A DNA stretch of 64,000 bases from Litsea cubeba (Eukaryota; Streptophyta; Magnoliopsida; Laurales; Lauraceae): contig CM022949.1 in NCBI GenBank assembly GCA_012931725.1, positions 3,445,934-3,509,933 on the forward strand. Reading direction: 5' to 3'. Positions 22,001 to 31,800 of this stretch are shown here, one piece after another (the stretch's first letter is position 1; the number at the start of each line of letters is the position of its first letter). The notes beneath the pieces were generated by a model, which saw only the letters and a list, made by a program, of their open reading frames with translations, was not told the origin of the DNA and did not search any database. A program made the translations under genes and the position numbers.

Positions 22001-23926
22001 CACTCGCGCACACACACAGATGCATATACTTAAGGTATACAAACTTGTAATTGCTTACCTTGACATCCCGATGTATGTGCCCATGGTGATGAAGGTACTC
22101 CAAGCCTCTGAGCACTTCACGTAACACAGTTGCAATGATTACCTCTTCAAAGCCATCAGGATAGGCTGCTTTCAATATGTGAAGACAAGATCCACCAGCC
22201 ATGTAAGGCATGACTACCCACAGACTATGATCATTTACAAAGGAACAGTGTGCCTTAAGAACATTGGGATGATCAACCAAGATCATAGTCTGTGCCTCAC
22301 GGCATATATTACTCTGTGCAAAAGCAAATGTAACTATTAAATCCCAAACAATTAGATTTGTGAAGGCATGTTAATAAGACAAAACAGGAAAGCATTCTGC
22401 AATTTTTATCATTAGTCAAACAAAAAGACTGTACAATTAGACATTGCCCAAAAACAAGTTCTCATATATAGCACATACACTTAGTGAAGAAGATGAGTAG
22501 CCAAATGCCTAAAGAGTAAAACTTGTTTCTGTTATCAATCGTACTTGAAAGTTTTGTAGATATCTATTTTTCAGATTATAACAGGAATATATTTCTACAA
22601 CGTCCCTTTTAGTATAAAACTTTACTCGGTGTTACAATGAATAAGTGAAAGACGCCTGTGACAACATTAGAAATAGAACAGTATGAAGACATACCTACTA
22701 ACATTATCATCATCGTCACCACCATCATCACAGCCTTACCTAAGGCGACTTTCCAAGTGCTACTACCACTCAACCATATCTAAATCAGCAATCCCTATAA
22801 CTCAACAATCTATCATGTTGAAGATTGGGATAGCCAACTGCTTATATGGTGCGTCTCCCTTGTGTAATACTCAAAGCATTTGTGCCGGCCTTGCAGATCT
22901 AATGTTTATTAACAACATGGTATACTGCTAATATGTCAATTTCAATCATTATATGCCCAATACAAGTTTTGGGCATCTCCTTTCTCGAAATTCAAACAGA
23001 GTGGTCATATGTAGGTCATCTACATGGAATATCCCATGCATCTACTCGAAATTGAAACCTCTCGTCAAGGTAGACTGTCTTGATGACATGAATTGGAAAG
23101 AATTAATGTACACAGGTTTTCACATAATTGGCCTGGGTGGTGAGATTGGTCATCCATTTCCCACATGTTCCCTGCATATTTTCTTATACTGGAAGCCAAT
23201 GTTTCATAATGTCAAATGTGTTATGGGGGCAATAGAATTGAAACAAGATCACAGGCTTATAAAAAATATTGCTAGAAGCTGTCAAGGATCATCATCATCA
23301 TCCATCTTAAGAGGTTCATCATAGCCATTGATCTGAGGATTTAAATTCAAATCCAGACTCCAGAACCAAAATCTTACTTCCTTAATCAGGATTTGAATTC
23401 AAATACTGAAATGACTGTCTATGGTGATATCCTTAACACCCTTACAATCATTAACCAAAATCCACTTCAATTTCCTATAAACATTTATAACAATCTCATC
23501 ACATGATCACATTACATAAAAATATGTCTCAACAACAAATGGATCACAATCCATTGAAACATTCAAATCTCTGTTAAATTCTCTTCCCAAAAGTAATCGA
23601 ATGAAGCTAAAAGATCAGTCTTTCTCGCAGATCGCCAAAGATTAAACATAGAAAGCTATAAAGACAGATATAGAGAGATCATTTCATTTTACCAGATCAC
23701 TGTTGCTCCGCTCGAAATCGAGGATCTTGATCGCGACCACCTCATTGAATGGAATGCAGAGCGCGCGGTGCACAGAGGCGCTAACGCCCTGCCCGATCTC
23801 CTCAATCAGCTCGTAATCCTGCGCGCTGATCGGATACTTCTTCTTCTCCGCGCATTCGCCAAGACATTTCTCGGAATTCAACCTCTTCATCTTGGATGAG
23901 CTCGTAGATTCAAGATGGCTGTGCAT
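404..23926 (-). CDS. STE20-family Ser/Thr kinase, OSR1/SPAK/FRAY type (3' end beyond window)
   Basis: Eighteen coding exons splice in frame on the minus strand: 23926-23693, 22313-22059, 21222-21098, 20976-20932, 20847-20766, 20685-20617, 20493-20323, 20234-20169, 12525-12457, 12350-12222, 12135-12065, 11750-11520, 9575-9457, 9308-9211, 9128-9087, 1030-911, 617-569 and 465-404. They give at least 679 residues; the terminal exon lies left of base 1. Kinase landmarks: glycine loop GQGVSASV at 45-52, VAIK lysine 67, HRDVK aspartate 161, DFG at 179-181, GTPCWMAPE around 201-209. The long tail carries QQKGRFKVTSE and TEKSL stretches typical of plant FRAY-like kinases. The start ATG has an in-frame TGA five codons upstream. 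Family knowledge: these STE20/GCK kinases phosphorylate Ser/Thr targets in the cytoplasm; BLUS1 is a relative, but orthology is not established. Introns 8 and 15 hold Copia elements. The exon 12 and 13 donors (GTTTGA, GTAGAA) are weak but keep frame. Confidence 0.93.
1031..1731. other. Kinase intron 15, segment 3' of Copia-1
   Basis: AT-rich intron sequence with a CCCACACA microsatellite near 1,105-1,130 and a GA/CG-rich run near 1,618-1,665. No exon or further element recognised. Confidence 0.6.
1737..2014 (-). repeat. Copia-1 LTR (3' LTR in element sense)
   Basis: A 278-bp LTR. On the minus strand it begins TGTAGAAGATAA and ends TTTTATCA. No difference from its partner at 6,403-6,680 was found by eye. 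Confidence 0.95.
2165..3487 (-). pseudogene. Copia-1 pol, second part: reverse transcriptase and RNase H
   Basis: About 440 codons, overlapping the preceding open frame because of the frameshift. The RT is recognisable from VARLVAQGYKQEYGIDY through the catalytic YVDDMIISG. RNase H follows with SAYSDADWAG, SSAEAEYRA and HGDNTSA. The frame ends at a TAG (2,167-2,165) where Copia-2 reads CAG, removing about 60 C-terminal residues. The downstream sequence still encodes the lost end (HVVTEKITLPHV). Confidence 0.9.
3441..5231 (-). pseudogene. Copia-1 pol, first part: protease and integrase
   Basis: An open frame of 596 codons. It starts MDNYDANGDRYQ, which fuses the first five gag residues to the segment just before the protease. 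The aspartic protease motif DSGASNHM follows, then the GAG-pre-integrase zinc region (HSRLGHVNN...CETCC), and the integrase core with HTDVWG, SDSGGEY and NGVAERKN. The linker before RT (YWQDAMTEELLALE) is present. The frame then fails at a single-base insertion near 3,449-3,452, where Copia-1 has one more G/C pair than Copia-2. No CCHC zinc knuckles remain. It cannot make Gag, so capsid would have to come from elsewhere. Confidence 0.9.
6403..6680 (-). repeat. Copia-1 LTR (5' LTR in element sense)
   Basis: A 278-bp LTR matching 1,737-2,014. It is flanked outside by the ATATT target duplication and inside by the tRNA-Met-type primer binding site. Confidence 0.95.
6686..9086. other. Kinase intron 15, segment 5' of Copia-1
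   Basis: No coding exon found. It contains a 34-bp direct duplication at about 7,199-7,266 and GGGCC-rich stretches at 8,215-8,410 and 8,870-8,970 that resemble the segment at 85-400. These look like decayed copies of one repeat, but no clean termini were found. Confidence 0.5.
7199..7266. repeat. 34-bp tandem duplication
   Basis: Two back-to-back copies of a 34-bp unit containing CATGAAGTTCTTGTC and ending TTACCGAAA. The copies read as identical. Confidence 0.85.
9087..12525 (-). CDS. Kinase gene exons 9-15: regulatory tail, central part
   Basis: These exons encode about residues 350-602. Exon 9 gives NEYKRGISGWNFNIEDVKTQ, a stretch conserved in plant FRAY-like kinases. Exons 10-13 are acidic and Ser/Asn-rich, apparently disordered and poorly conserved. 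Exon 14 contains VVQQKGRFKVTSESV and exon 15 ends LLQKSHSMQ. Exon 12 is the largest (231 bp). Its reading frame runs past the donor and stops at TGA 11,503-11,501, so retention of intron 12 would truncate the protein just after GERFDINQ. The 1,944-bp intron 12 shows nothing gene-like. Confidence 0.87.
9576..11519. other. Kinase intron 12
   Basis: A 1.9-kb AT-rich intron. Both strands were read for exon-like segments and terminal repeats; nothing was recognised. Confidence 0.5.
12526..13365. other. Kinase intron 8, segment 3' of Copia-2
   Basis: AT-rich sequence with a short duplicated AATGAAAAAAATAACAAATTCCTA-type stretch near 12,798-12,845 and a GC-richer repeat-like stretch at 13,010-13,180. 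No gene seen. Confidence 0.45.
13371..13665 (-). repeat. Copia-2 LTR (3' LTR in element sense)
   Basis: A 295-bp LTR that appears identical to 18,705-18,999. It differs widely from the Copia-1 LTR except at the termini and the GGGCC-rich stretch near the TG end. Confidence 0.95.
13645..17853 (-). CDS. Copia-2 gag-pol polyprotein
   Basis: A single frame of 1,402 residues from MDKYDVIPIKFNG. The open frame extends another 46 codons upstream, but that stretch is a Cys/Phe-rich leader without family resemblance; the homologous Met also starts the Copia-1 frame, so it was preferred. Order: Gag with the UBN2-like capsid region (about 1-225), two CCHC zinc knuckles (230-243 and 249-262), protease DSGA at 364-367, GAG-pre-integrase and integrase core, then RT with YVDDM and C-terminal RNase H with SSAEAEYRA and HGDNTSA. 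No internal stop. The C-terminus runs 21 bp into the 3' LTR. It provides the capsid, integration and cDNA synthesis functions of the element. Confidence 0.95.
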   Translation of the reverse strand: MDKYDVIPIKFNGNNYMAWSFHLKNFVEGQGLFGYLDGSITKPTTTDTKALATWSKENAKVITWILNSIEPSLAIALQAYVAASDMWGHLKNVYHQTNKARKFQLDSEIAKFSQGDKTVQEYYNGFLTLWTERDAMIIQSVSVGFLTEALKLQEETHISQFLMNLRPEFESVRSALMNREVTANLDTCFQEVLREELRLNSQRVIFEDPKAPLQAETALLAAPNQKPTQCYECKGFGHLAKNCRKKLICRYCKRSGHLIDDCRSLQRKNGPQQKQHPPTASRQHTPAAFQAQTPLPDTGSTSFGTVSMTPAQIQDLIQSTVTSAYASMGFSGGRYQTPSPLAFPAFHSSISRSSYITPSTWFLDSGASNHMTSVEHSFTASHPYTGKDKITTANGDQLLISGIGTITLSSVSGQFLHLSNVYFVPKLSANLLSVGQLIDDGYHIKFSSNGCVIQEQHTGKVIVTGSKHGRLFLLDTGHHSLFSSSTSSHFNNLWTIWHSRLGHVNNAYLFSLFKIGCLDSTVDNKMMSSFLQSKCATCCLSKSHILPFPIHHSRASSSFDIIHTDVWGIAPTLSRTGLKYYVTFIDDHSRFTWIYFMRFKSEVFSLFQKFYNMVHTQFQKDIKILRSDSGGEYMSHEFSTFLSAKGIIHQKSCPHTPQQNGVAERKNRHILATVRTLLLESLVPPTFWCDAAHTAVYLINRHPSSVLGKITPYEALFSHKPSYSHLRVFGCLCFVHLPPTERTKLSPQATKCLFLGYSSEHKGFLCYDPSEKRMRISRNVIFLEHIPFFSLRLQTHPVAVSYLPHFPMTTSSKPPITNVYVRRNKTPPVGPPSPDPIPMLPPVPSGIDTSSTNIQPLRRSSRPSVAPDRYGFPALFTSLDSAPIPTSYSQASKIAYWQDAMTEELLALEVNHTWDLVPTPDKASVIGSKWIFSVKVNSDGSLDRYKARLVAQGYKQEYGIDYEETFAPVAKMTTVRTLLCVAAARNWPLWQMDVKNAFLHGDLKETVYLKPPPGYACPPRHVCKLRKSLYGLKQAPRAWFDKFRAAILQAGFRQSHSDSSLFLRWTPKGYTFLLVYVDDMIISGNDISGITDLKHHLTRHFKMKDLGPLTYFLGLEFSRTKSGIRIHQRKYASDLITSARLDDAHTVDTPMELNSKLSAEDGPLMDDPSIFRRIVGSLLYLTMTRPDISHAVHTVSQFMSNPHKPHLAAALRILRYVKGTPCHGLFYPSNTSLHLSAYADADWAGCPDSRRSTTGWCMFLGDSLISWKSKKQTTVSKSSAEAEYRAMSSASAEIIWLRRLLCEFGIIVNMPTPLHGDNTSATRIANNPVFHERTKHIEIDCHFIRQHVVTEKITLPHVSTHDQLADIFTKALPKPRHHELNSKLLFSALPHQFEGECRNNVT
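18705..18999 (-). repeat. Copia-2 LTR (5' LTR in element sense)
   Basis: A 295-bp LTR followed on the minus strand by the tRNA-Met primer site. The outer flank is the GGTAC target duplication. Confidence 0.95.
19005..20168. other. Kinase intron 8, segment 5' of Copia-2
   Basis: No exon recognised between Copia-2 and exon 8. It includes an A-rich low-complexity run at about 20,116-20,160. Confidence 0.5.
20169..23926 (-). CDS. Kinase gene exons 1-8: catalytic domain
   Basis: This compact exon cluster encodes residues 1-349. Exon 1 holds a Ser/Lys/Glu-rich leader of about 37 residues and the glycine-rich loop. Exon 2 runs from the alpha-C region (REAQTM) to HRDVK. Exon 3 carries DFG and the activation segment up to GTPC. 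Exon 4 completes WMAPE. Exon 5 encodes DIWSFGITALELAHG, exon 6 the LQNAPPGLDYE stretch, and exon 7 DPSKRPTAQKLL, which closes the kinase fold. Exon 8 (20,169-20,234) encodes the start of the charged tail, LKEADMLAQKKMPDG. All junction phases agree and no key catalytic residue is missing, so an active kinase is expected. Introns 3-7 are short (80-123 bp); intron 2 is 836 bp and intron 1 is 1,379 bp. Confidence 0.93.
21223..22058. other. Kinase intron 2
   Basis: An 836-bp intron. It contains an A-rich run near 21,733-21,757 and a CA-rich microsatellite near 22,004-22,020. No nested gene seen. Confidence 0.5.
22314..23692. other. Kinase intron 1
   Basis: A 1,379-bp intron with CATCAT-type short runs (22,704-22,732 and 23,289-23,305) and a duplicated ATTTGAATTCAAAT-like palindrome near 23,339-23,405. 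No nested gene seen. Confidence 0.5.
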
Positions 23927-24238
23927 TCCACGATTACTTCATTGCCATTCCCTGAAATCTCAAGAATCCTGAAAAGTCTCAGCTGAAGAAACAAGGAAAA
24001 GGAGAATCCTACGAGAGATTGATCTGAGATTTCAGTTTCCACGGTTTGACCAAATTTGTTTCAATGGATGGAGAGCGTGAATGACGGAAAGAGAGAAAAA
24101 GGAAGGGAAGGGCTTGTTTTTTCTTGGATGTGTGGAAACGTGGAAAAGAAGTTGGGATTTTGGATTTTGGATTTTGGATTGGGTTTGAGGGAGAAGAGAT
24201 GAGAATCCCGGGATTTTTGCAACGACAGTGGAAGAAAG

Positions 24239-24250
24239 TTTATATATACA
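24239..24250 (-). promoter_or_regulatory. Likely TATA box of the kinase gene
   Basis: Read on the minus strand this is TGTATATATAAA. It lies about 315 bp upstream of the kinase ATG, which would leave a 5' leader of about 280 bases rich in CT and TTC runs. Upstream of it (higher coordinates) are a palindromic CCACATGTGG at 24,271-24,280 and a TGACGTC ACGT-core motif at 24,375-24,381, both plausible bZIP/bHLH sites. Assigned from position and motif only. Confidence 0.5.
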
Positions 24251-24787
24251 TTTTGTATGGAAAAAGCGCGCCACATGTGGGGAGAAGAGTAAAGGGCAGA
24301 CAATGACAGGTCGTTTGGGAAGGCCAATGATAGTTCGTTGCGTATGGAGGATGGTTGAAATTCTTCGGCGCGGCTGACGTCCACCAAGGGGTAAATGGAT
24401 GGTTGTGATTGGCTGGTCATCTTCTGCGTGGCCCACCCGCACATCACATTGACTTCATATCTTTGTGCTCCCACTTAAAAAAAAAAAAAAAATGACCCGC
24501 TCAAAATGAACCAATGAACCCGCTCCTCTTACATTATATTTTGTCAAACTTTATTTTTATAAAAGTTGGGTATTTTAAAATTGAGCATATCATATGGTTG
24601 ATAATATATTTAAAAAGTTAGTTATTTTCAAAAAAAAAAATTAACGTGTTGGATGTTTTCTCTATCTAGCGAGGCCTAATTCCTTATAAAAATTTTGGCA
24701 TCCCGAAAAGAAAGTCATACATTTTGGACGGTTCATGTTTTTAATAGATGGGTCATACTTTAGACTTCAGCTTCTCTCACTCATAGA

Positions 24788-24931
24788 AAGCATAAGTGAG
24801 ACATAGAGAATCCGAATTCCTAAGTAATTGGTTTATTTTGATACAAACACACTCATATGAAGCATAAGTGGGACAATAGAGAATCCGAATTCCTAAGTAA
24901 TTGGTTTATTTTGATACAAACACACTTAGTA
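24788..24931. repeat. 72-bp tandem duplication in the intergenic spacer
   Basis: Two copies of a 72-bp unit starting AAGCATAAGTG and containing CCGAATTCCTAAGTAATTGG. They differ by a few bases near the start of the unit. Confidence 0.85.
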
Positions 24932-25831
24932 GGGCTCGGTTGGTAATTTTATACATAAAATAAAGTATAGTAAATTATCAAATTAAGAGATAATAAATAT
25001 AATAGGATTATGATATTAGTATTTTATTTTTAGTTGTTTGGTATGAAATATTTTTTACTATTTTATATAAAAAAGGTGAAACTTTTTTATTTTTTAGTGA
25101 AAAAATGAAGTTGCATTTAAAGCATCTAAATAAGCTCCACAAGCTAGATGGTTATAAACAAGATGCATGGGGATTTTAGGAGAACATTATCCTTCAAATA
25201 AAGTCCACCTGTGCCAGGTAAAGAGGAAGGTCCTGTTTGTATGAGTCTTCATTTTTTGTGTTATAAGATTATATTTTATCAAATGAAACTTTGACCGTTT
25301 CTAGATTTGTGCTGTCATCCTTGCGTAGGGATATGCTAACATTCTCTATATTGTTCCAGTTTGATAGGAGACAGTAAAACATATGATATTGCTATTGCAT
25401 ATATACCAGATGGGAATGGAGAAAGCATGAAACTTGCACATTACATCCACTTGAAAGTCGCATGTTAAGATTGTCAAAATATGGAATAGTCATGTGATTT
25501 GATCAACTTAAAACCATGTCAAGTAAGAATCTATGTACTGTTGTTATCCTTCTTGAGAACTTGGATCCTTCAAAGCCACCTGCCTCTGATAGATCTGGTC
25601 TAAGTATTATCTCTTAACTTGATCGTTGTCATTTCAAGCTGGCATATGTATAGTTTTTGTGGCTTGGATATAGCTGCATTCTACCTAGAGCCAGCCAACC
25701 CATTGCCATCATCCCCATTATTCCCCACTGCAGGTTTGGAACTTGGGTTTGGTCAAAACCCAGACCCACACGGCTCTAACACATCAAGTGTCAAATTTGA
25801 GTTGGTCTTGTTCGCGTTCGGATGGAGCTTT

Positions 25832-26448
25832 AGGGCTTGTTCGTTTCCGAAATTCATGGGATTCTTGTTTGAAGAATTTTGAAAATTTCATAAAAAAGTG
25901 GAATTCTTGAATGCTCTCTTGTACTTGAGTATCCAAAAATCCAACAAAAAAAATAAAGGAGGTGAAGTTCCTGAATTTTCAGAGGTCATTTGAGATCTTT
26001 TAGGTGACTAGAATTTTGAAATGCCTGTGAAGAAATATGATATTTTCAAATACTGACATTTTCAAAGGCAAGAAGATAAGATGTAACATCATGTTTAAAA
26101 ATCATCAGCATGGCAAATTCGTGTCGGAAATTCAAATAACAGCCCTTGGCCAGTTTCTTTGTTAGTATTCAAGGAATTCTAGTATGGGAAATTTTTGAAT
26201 TCCCATATACGTGAAATTCCTGAATGCTTCCTTGAACTTGAGCATTTAGAAATTCTACCAAAAAACAAAGAAGTAGGGCCTTTTAATCTCTCATAAGTCA
26301 TTTTGAGACCTTTCATGTGGGTGAAAATTTAAAATGCTTATGAAGAAACATGGGATTTACAAATGATAAGGGACATTATGTCAAAAAAAAAAAAAAAAAA
26401 CCTAACATATGAAATTCTTGTCAGAAATTCTATGATAGAAACAACCCT
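25832..26448. mobile_element. MITE-like element, internally duplicated
   Basis: The ends form an imperfect inverted pair: AGGGCTTGTTCGTTTCC at the left against GAAACAACCCTT at the right. Inside are two diverged copies of about 300 bp (about 25,850-26,150 and 26,160-26,440), recognisable by TTCTTGAATGCTCTCTTG versus TTCCTGAATGCTTCCTTG. No coding capacity. Target duplication not resolved, so superfamily is unassigned. Confidence 0.45.
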
Positions 26449-27747
26449 TCATTCTTCTTATTGAATTTGAGACCCACATACTATTAAAGCTTGGGTTTTA
26501 GGTTTGAGCTTTGGAAACCCATGTTCTCCTCTCTCTCACATGCACACACAGAAATAATATGTTTATAAATTGAAATTCTTAATTAGCAAACTGAATATCC
26601 AAAGTTTTACATGTGGGCATGTCTATAATGCCAACGTGCCAACACTATTCAACCACGAGTATGTTGGCCTTTGAGTTTTGATACTTGACGCTCACTTTTA
26701 ATCAATCAATTTGTTCACACACTGCCTTCGCATAGAGTATAAGACAATTCATATTGCACTTTAGTCCACCCTTAACTAGTCCTGAGTTGAAATGATGGCC
26801 CACTTAAAGATGAGGGAAGGACTTTCCCAGCAACAGTTTGGAATATGAATTATGCGCATAATCTTGTGGGAGCCACCACTATGCTTGATAATTAGCAGGG
26901 TTAGTACATAAATAATAACTTATCTCCTCAACACATACCTTAAGCCTTGATTTAAGGAGTTTAGAAATATTAGCAGTGTATTAATGGAGTTCACTTTTTT
27001 TAAAATATAATAGAAATACAAAGTTCAACAAAATGTACTCTTTAGACATACTAAATTAAAAAGTGGATTTTTTTAGCAGCTCCAAGTAATGATAGATTTC
27101 CAAATATATATAGAAGAAAAAATTTAAAAAAATAAATCTAGTAAAATAAAAAATAGAGATTTATCATTTTTAACATATGCTGAAAATTAAAACGATGTCA
27201 GAAATAAAAAAATAAAAAATACATCTAATAAAATAAAAAATAGATGTTTATCATTTTTAACACATGCTTAAAATTTAAACTATGTAACCAATTTAAGCAA
27301 TGTCTATGAGAGATCTTTTCCGTGATGTTTAATTTCAATTCTTGCTAAGCCCATCATTAGATTGAGTTCTTGCAAAACACTAAATAGAATAGATAGAGGA
27401 GAGAAAATTAATAAAATATATAAAAAAATCAAAATAAATTTGATTAATCTAAGGCCACTCCACTAAGTCAAAACACTTTTGGAATAAAAAAAATCATAGT
27501 CTTCATAAGTTTTTATATTGTTATTTTCAAATCATTAGAGTTTTTATTTTTTGTGGGCGCATATATATATTTAAGACAATATGTGATGATATGGTGTATA
27601 TTTTCGTATAGCAGTTGTGGCATGAATTGAATCTTTCATCTTTAATGTGGCTGACGTCTCCACCCATCTATAATTAATTTATGCAGGTTTGATGGCCATA
27701 GTTGACTTTTAAAAGCTATAAAAAAGTGAGAGATCGTGAGTCTAGAT

Positions 27748-28247
27748 TAGGGCTGCACATGGGCAGTTCGGATTGATTGAGCTCTAAAACCAACTATTAA
27801 TTTAAATCCATCGGTTTTTTAATTAACCAATCCGATCCGACCGATGGGGAGGGCTTAGACCAAATTGAATCGAACCAAAGTATTCGGTTTGGTTCGGTCG
27901 GTTAAACTATTTATTTTTTTATTTTTAAAAATATAAAAATATTTTTTTTTTCAAAATGATGACACCCCCCATCCTTTGCATTTATTCTAATGTTTAGGGC
28001 AAACATAAAATTCCAGCTAAATGAAACCCTAAAATCTAAATAGTCAAATGATCAAATAACATAATATACCGGTCGATTCGATTTAGGCAATGAACCGTGG
28101 GTTCAAACCAATAACCGACTAATCTAAGTTGTTTCTACGATTTTCAAACGCAGACCGAACCGATCTATGATAAAATTGATCTGAGCCGCCATGCTCAGTC
28201 GGTTCAGTCCGATTTAACGTATATATCGGATTTTCTGTGTAGCCCTA
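27748..28247. mobile_element. MITE candidate with TAGGGCTGCACA ends
   Basis: A 500-bp AT-rich non-coding segment with 12-bp terminal inverted repeats (TAGGGCTGCACA against TAGGGCTACACA) and GGTTCGGTCGG-like subterminal stretches. The flanking octamers agree at only 5 of 8 positions, so hAT membership is likely but unproven. Confidence 0.5.
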
Positions 28248-28762
28248 GTCCATACGTTTATAATTTCTATAAATTCTAGCTACTTATTAGTGTAGAGCCA
28301 TGGCAATTTCAATATGGTGTCATCTAGATGTAAGGCTCAATGGAAAAAAAAAAAAAAAGTGGATTGTTGTTCATGAGAGCCTATACCACCTGCCTTCCTC
28401 CTTTAGGACCCACAAGGATCTTGGCCTAGCCCACAGGCCTTATGTCCGAGTTCTGTTGGTTTCCATCAAACAATTCCCACTTTGCCATCCCTAACCTTTA
28501 TTACCGACCTTTACGAATGAATACCTTTGTGTCTGTCGACTGTCGCCATCAGAGCCTGAGAAAGAACAAATACCATATTTTGGCATCGCGTCTTGATTCC
28601 CCCAGCATTCACCCGATCCAAACACCAGACTGAAAAGAAATTACACGAGAAACAAGGAAAACCAGCATCAGATAACAACACCAGTCTGAAATTTCTCCCG
28701 CCTCCTTTCCTTTTCAATCTCCCATTTCCTTGAAATGCGTCCCACCTCTTTGAGATTTTTCC

Positions 28763-28861
28763 TCACCTAGATATTCTCCTTACCCCCCCAAAACAGAAAA
28801 CAGAAAAACAAACTTTTCCCCCACCTAAGATTCTCCTTTCCCCAAACAGAAAACAGAAAAA
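28763..28861. repeat. Duplicated pyrimidine/adenine motif in the nucleotidase 5' leader
   Basis: Two copies of a unit of about 45 bp: CACCTAGATATTCTCC followed by a C-run and ACAGAAAACAGAAAAA, then CACCTAAGATTCTCC with the same ending. It lies directly upstream of the nucleotidase ATG, so it probably belongs to the 5' untranslated region. Confidence 0.7.
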
Positions 28862-28877
28862 GAATAGCAGAGAGCAA

Positions 28878-31800
28878 ATGGCCTTGTTACGAAGGCTTCT
28901 TCCTCTCTCTACAGCTCTTTCAGGTCTCTCTCTATCTGACTATTATAAATTCTGTTTAGAATATATGATTAGTTCTCACAAGCATTTCATCGAACACAGG
29001 GCGTGTATTGGCAGCAACACAAAGGAGCTTCGCGGCGATTGGAGCTTCTTCCCAGGAGAGCGTCTCGAGCTACCACGACGAAGGTCTTCGAGCTGAATCT
29101 TATGAAACTGATGGGACCATCGAAGACGAGATTGAAAAGATCAGGTGCGAGTTTTATGAAGCGAAGAGGAGTTTTCTCAATATTCCTGCAGCGCTCAAGG
29201 AAATGCCCAAGATGAATCCCGAAGGTTTGTTTGTTCATCTAGCATTTGGTTTTTTTTTTAATTTTTTTTATTGGATTTGTATTGATTGATGTTTTTTTTT
29301 TTGGAATCTGACTTTGGGGTCCTTTTTGTTTTTTATGCTGTGAATCTAGGTATATATGTCAATAAGAACTTGAGATTGGACAATATACAGGTTTATGGAT
29401 TCGATTACGACTATACGTTGGCTCATTACTCTGCCAACTTGCAGAGTTTGATTTATGATCTTGCAAAAGAGCATATGGTTGATGAGGTATAGAATAGATG
29501 TTGTTTAATTCCAATATGCTATGCATTGGTTTATTCTCTAGGTTTATTATTACAATATTAGACAGTGAAAATATCACTTTTACTAGGAAAGTCTTTTACT
29601 AGGAAAACATCACTTTGGAATTTGAATTGGGGCTAATTCTGAAGTTGCATGGTTTTTTTTATAGGATTTCAAATATAGTAATTCTTTAGTGCTGTCATAT
29701 TTGTGGTTGTCCAAACCTAAATGTGGATATGTTTCAGGATGTAGTTTCGACTTCTGTAGAAGTATTAATATGTAATTATTATATCAGATAGAATTCATCC
29801 TTAAATTTCAGTATTGCTGACAGACCCACAAATATAGCAGTATCAATATTCGAAATGGAAATCTACAAAATTCTGTAGTATTAATGTTATTTGTTGTCAT
29901 TGTTTTAAAGTGGTTTGGAATATCTAGCCAATTTTTCTTTTGTTGTTGATGTTATTATGCCAGCTTCGGTATCCGGAGAGTTGCTTGCAATTTGAATATG
30001 ACCATACGTTTCCCATCAGAGGTTTATATTACGACAGACTCAAAGGATGTCTTCTAAAATTGGATTTCTTTGGGTCAATTGAGCCAGAAGGATGCTTCTT
30101 TGGACGTCGCAAGGTACTGTATCATAAGCAACTTCACATCTGGTTGTTTATGTGTCGAAAGATGAGTTTCTCAAGGACTGATTATATAAATACTTTAAGC
30201 ACACAACTAATACAACTAACCTTACCATTATACCAAAAAAAATCTTCCCTTTTTAAGTTATAGTTGAACAAAGCTATTATGCTCAGCCTACAATTCATAA
30301 GGTTGAACTATTGATCAAGACACCAGCACCCCTTTATTTTGATTAAGCTATACTCAAGCAGTGGCCCTGTTTTATTTTATTTTATTTTTATTTTTTTTAT
30401 GGGTTCGGACAATTGACAGTATTCGTAAAAAAAAAAGCCAGCTATGGTGGTGACTACTTTGAGTGGGTGTCCGCATGGGTCTTCTTGATATTGCCAATCA
30501 AACTCATTTACATGTAACATTATCAGTAACTTGCCTTGAGTTTGGTACAAGAATCCAATTGAACTCCTTGGTTAGATCTTTTCACATTTTCAAATGGATT
30601 CCTCTTGGTGGTTTAGCTCGTTGACCTGTTAAGTGCAAACTCTCATGTGGAAATGCTGAGTCCCCTGTTGTGGCTTGTTGTGTATCGAACTCTTCAGTAT
30701 ATGGCCTAGACTTTGGCCACCACTTTGATTTAGCCATACGTTGGTGAGTGGTGGGCTCTACTAGAACAAAGATTTCATCCACTAGCCTCCACAAGTTTGC
30801 CGAACTATTATCATGGTCTGAATGTCTGATGCAAGGATCAAAATAGTGGTAGCGGTGGGCATAACGGCTGGCTGCCGAAACACTACATAGTGGCCTATTG
30901 GTGTGAATCAGAAAAATTGTAAAAAAAATCTGAAAAAATCGAGAAAATTAGAAAATGGTAGAATATACGCTTTTTATGCAAAAAATAACTACGATAGGGG
31001 AGGGGGGCAGGGCAGTGATCCCTTCATTACATGAGGTCCTGTATTGCTGTATGATTAAAAAATGATAGTATTGATCTAGTTTTCACATGCATTCATGTTG
31101 ATTACTTATCCTTAGAAAGTAATGAAATGCTTATAAAAAAAGCTATGTCATGAAAATATCATCAAAAATTCAAAATAAACAGCGTGCTCAAGAGTCAAGA
31201 GTTAAGAATTCAACAATCAAGTCAACAGTCAACACAACAAATGACATAATAATTAACAACTTCGTAAAAAACAATGTAATTAATAGTTAATAGTTGAAAC
31301 TTATAGAGTTGAGAGAGGAATACCTTTAATACCAAAGTGAATGTCTGCCAGGATATATGACATCGTCGTCCCCATCCCCATCGTTGTTATCATAGGTACC
31401 ACTGCCATTGGTACCAACATATTGCATCCATATTGATATTGATCATATTCATATTGGTGGCCACGAGGACCCTAGAACACGAAGAAATTGTATGAACTTG
31501 GATTTGGATAGGCATATTGAGAGTATGACTCTGATTTCGAATATTGTTGTTCTGGTTCCGCTTGACCATATTGGTAGTCTGGTGGCCCATGTGGCCGGTA
31601 CCCTGAATATGATTCATGAAAAAGTGGGTACCACGTTGCTGTTTGCTGCCGTCCAACACTCCCACTCCTAGTCACATTTCCTTGTTGATTAGGGCCACGG
31701 GAAGGCGAGGGTCTACGCCGTACATAAACATGACCCCGGCCTCATATGAGATGGAGGCGGAAAGTCATCTACATTCTCGACGGGTGCAACATCTCCTTCA

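Noticed and set aside
404..23926. Naming the kinase BLUS1
   Set aside because: The kinase domain is of the same STE20 group, but the long tail with KGRFKVTSE is typical of the larger FRAY-like set. Orthology needs a tree.
24032..24474. Two overlapping 136-137 codon minus frames upstream of the kinase
   Set aside because: They cover the promoter and 5' leader (TATA-like box at 24,239-24,250), have no family resemblance and do not join the kinase frame.
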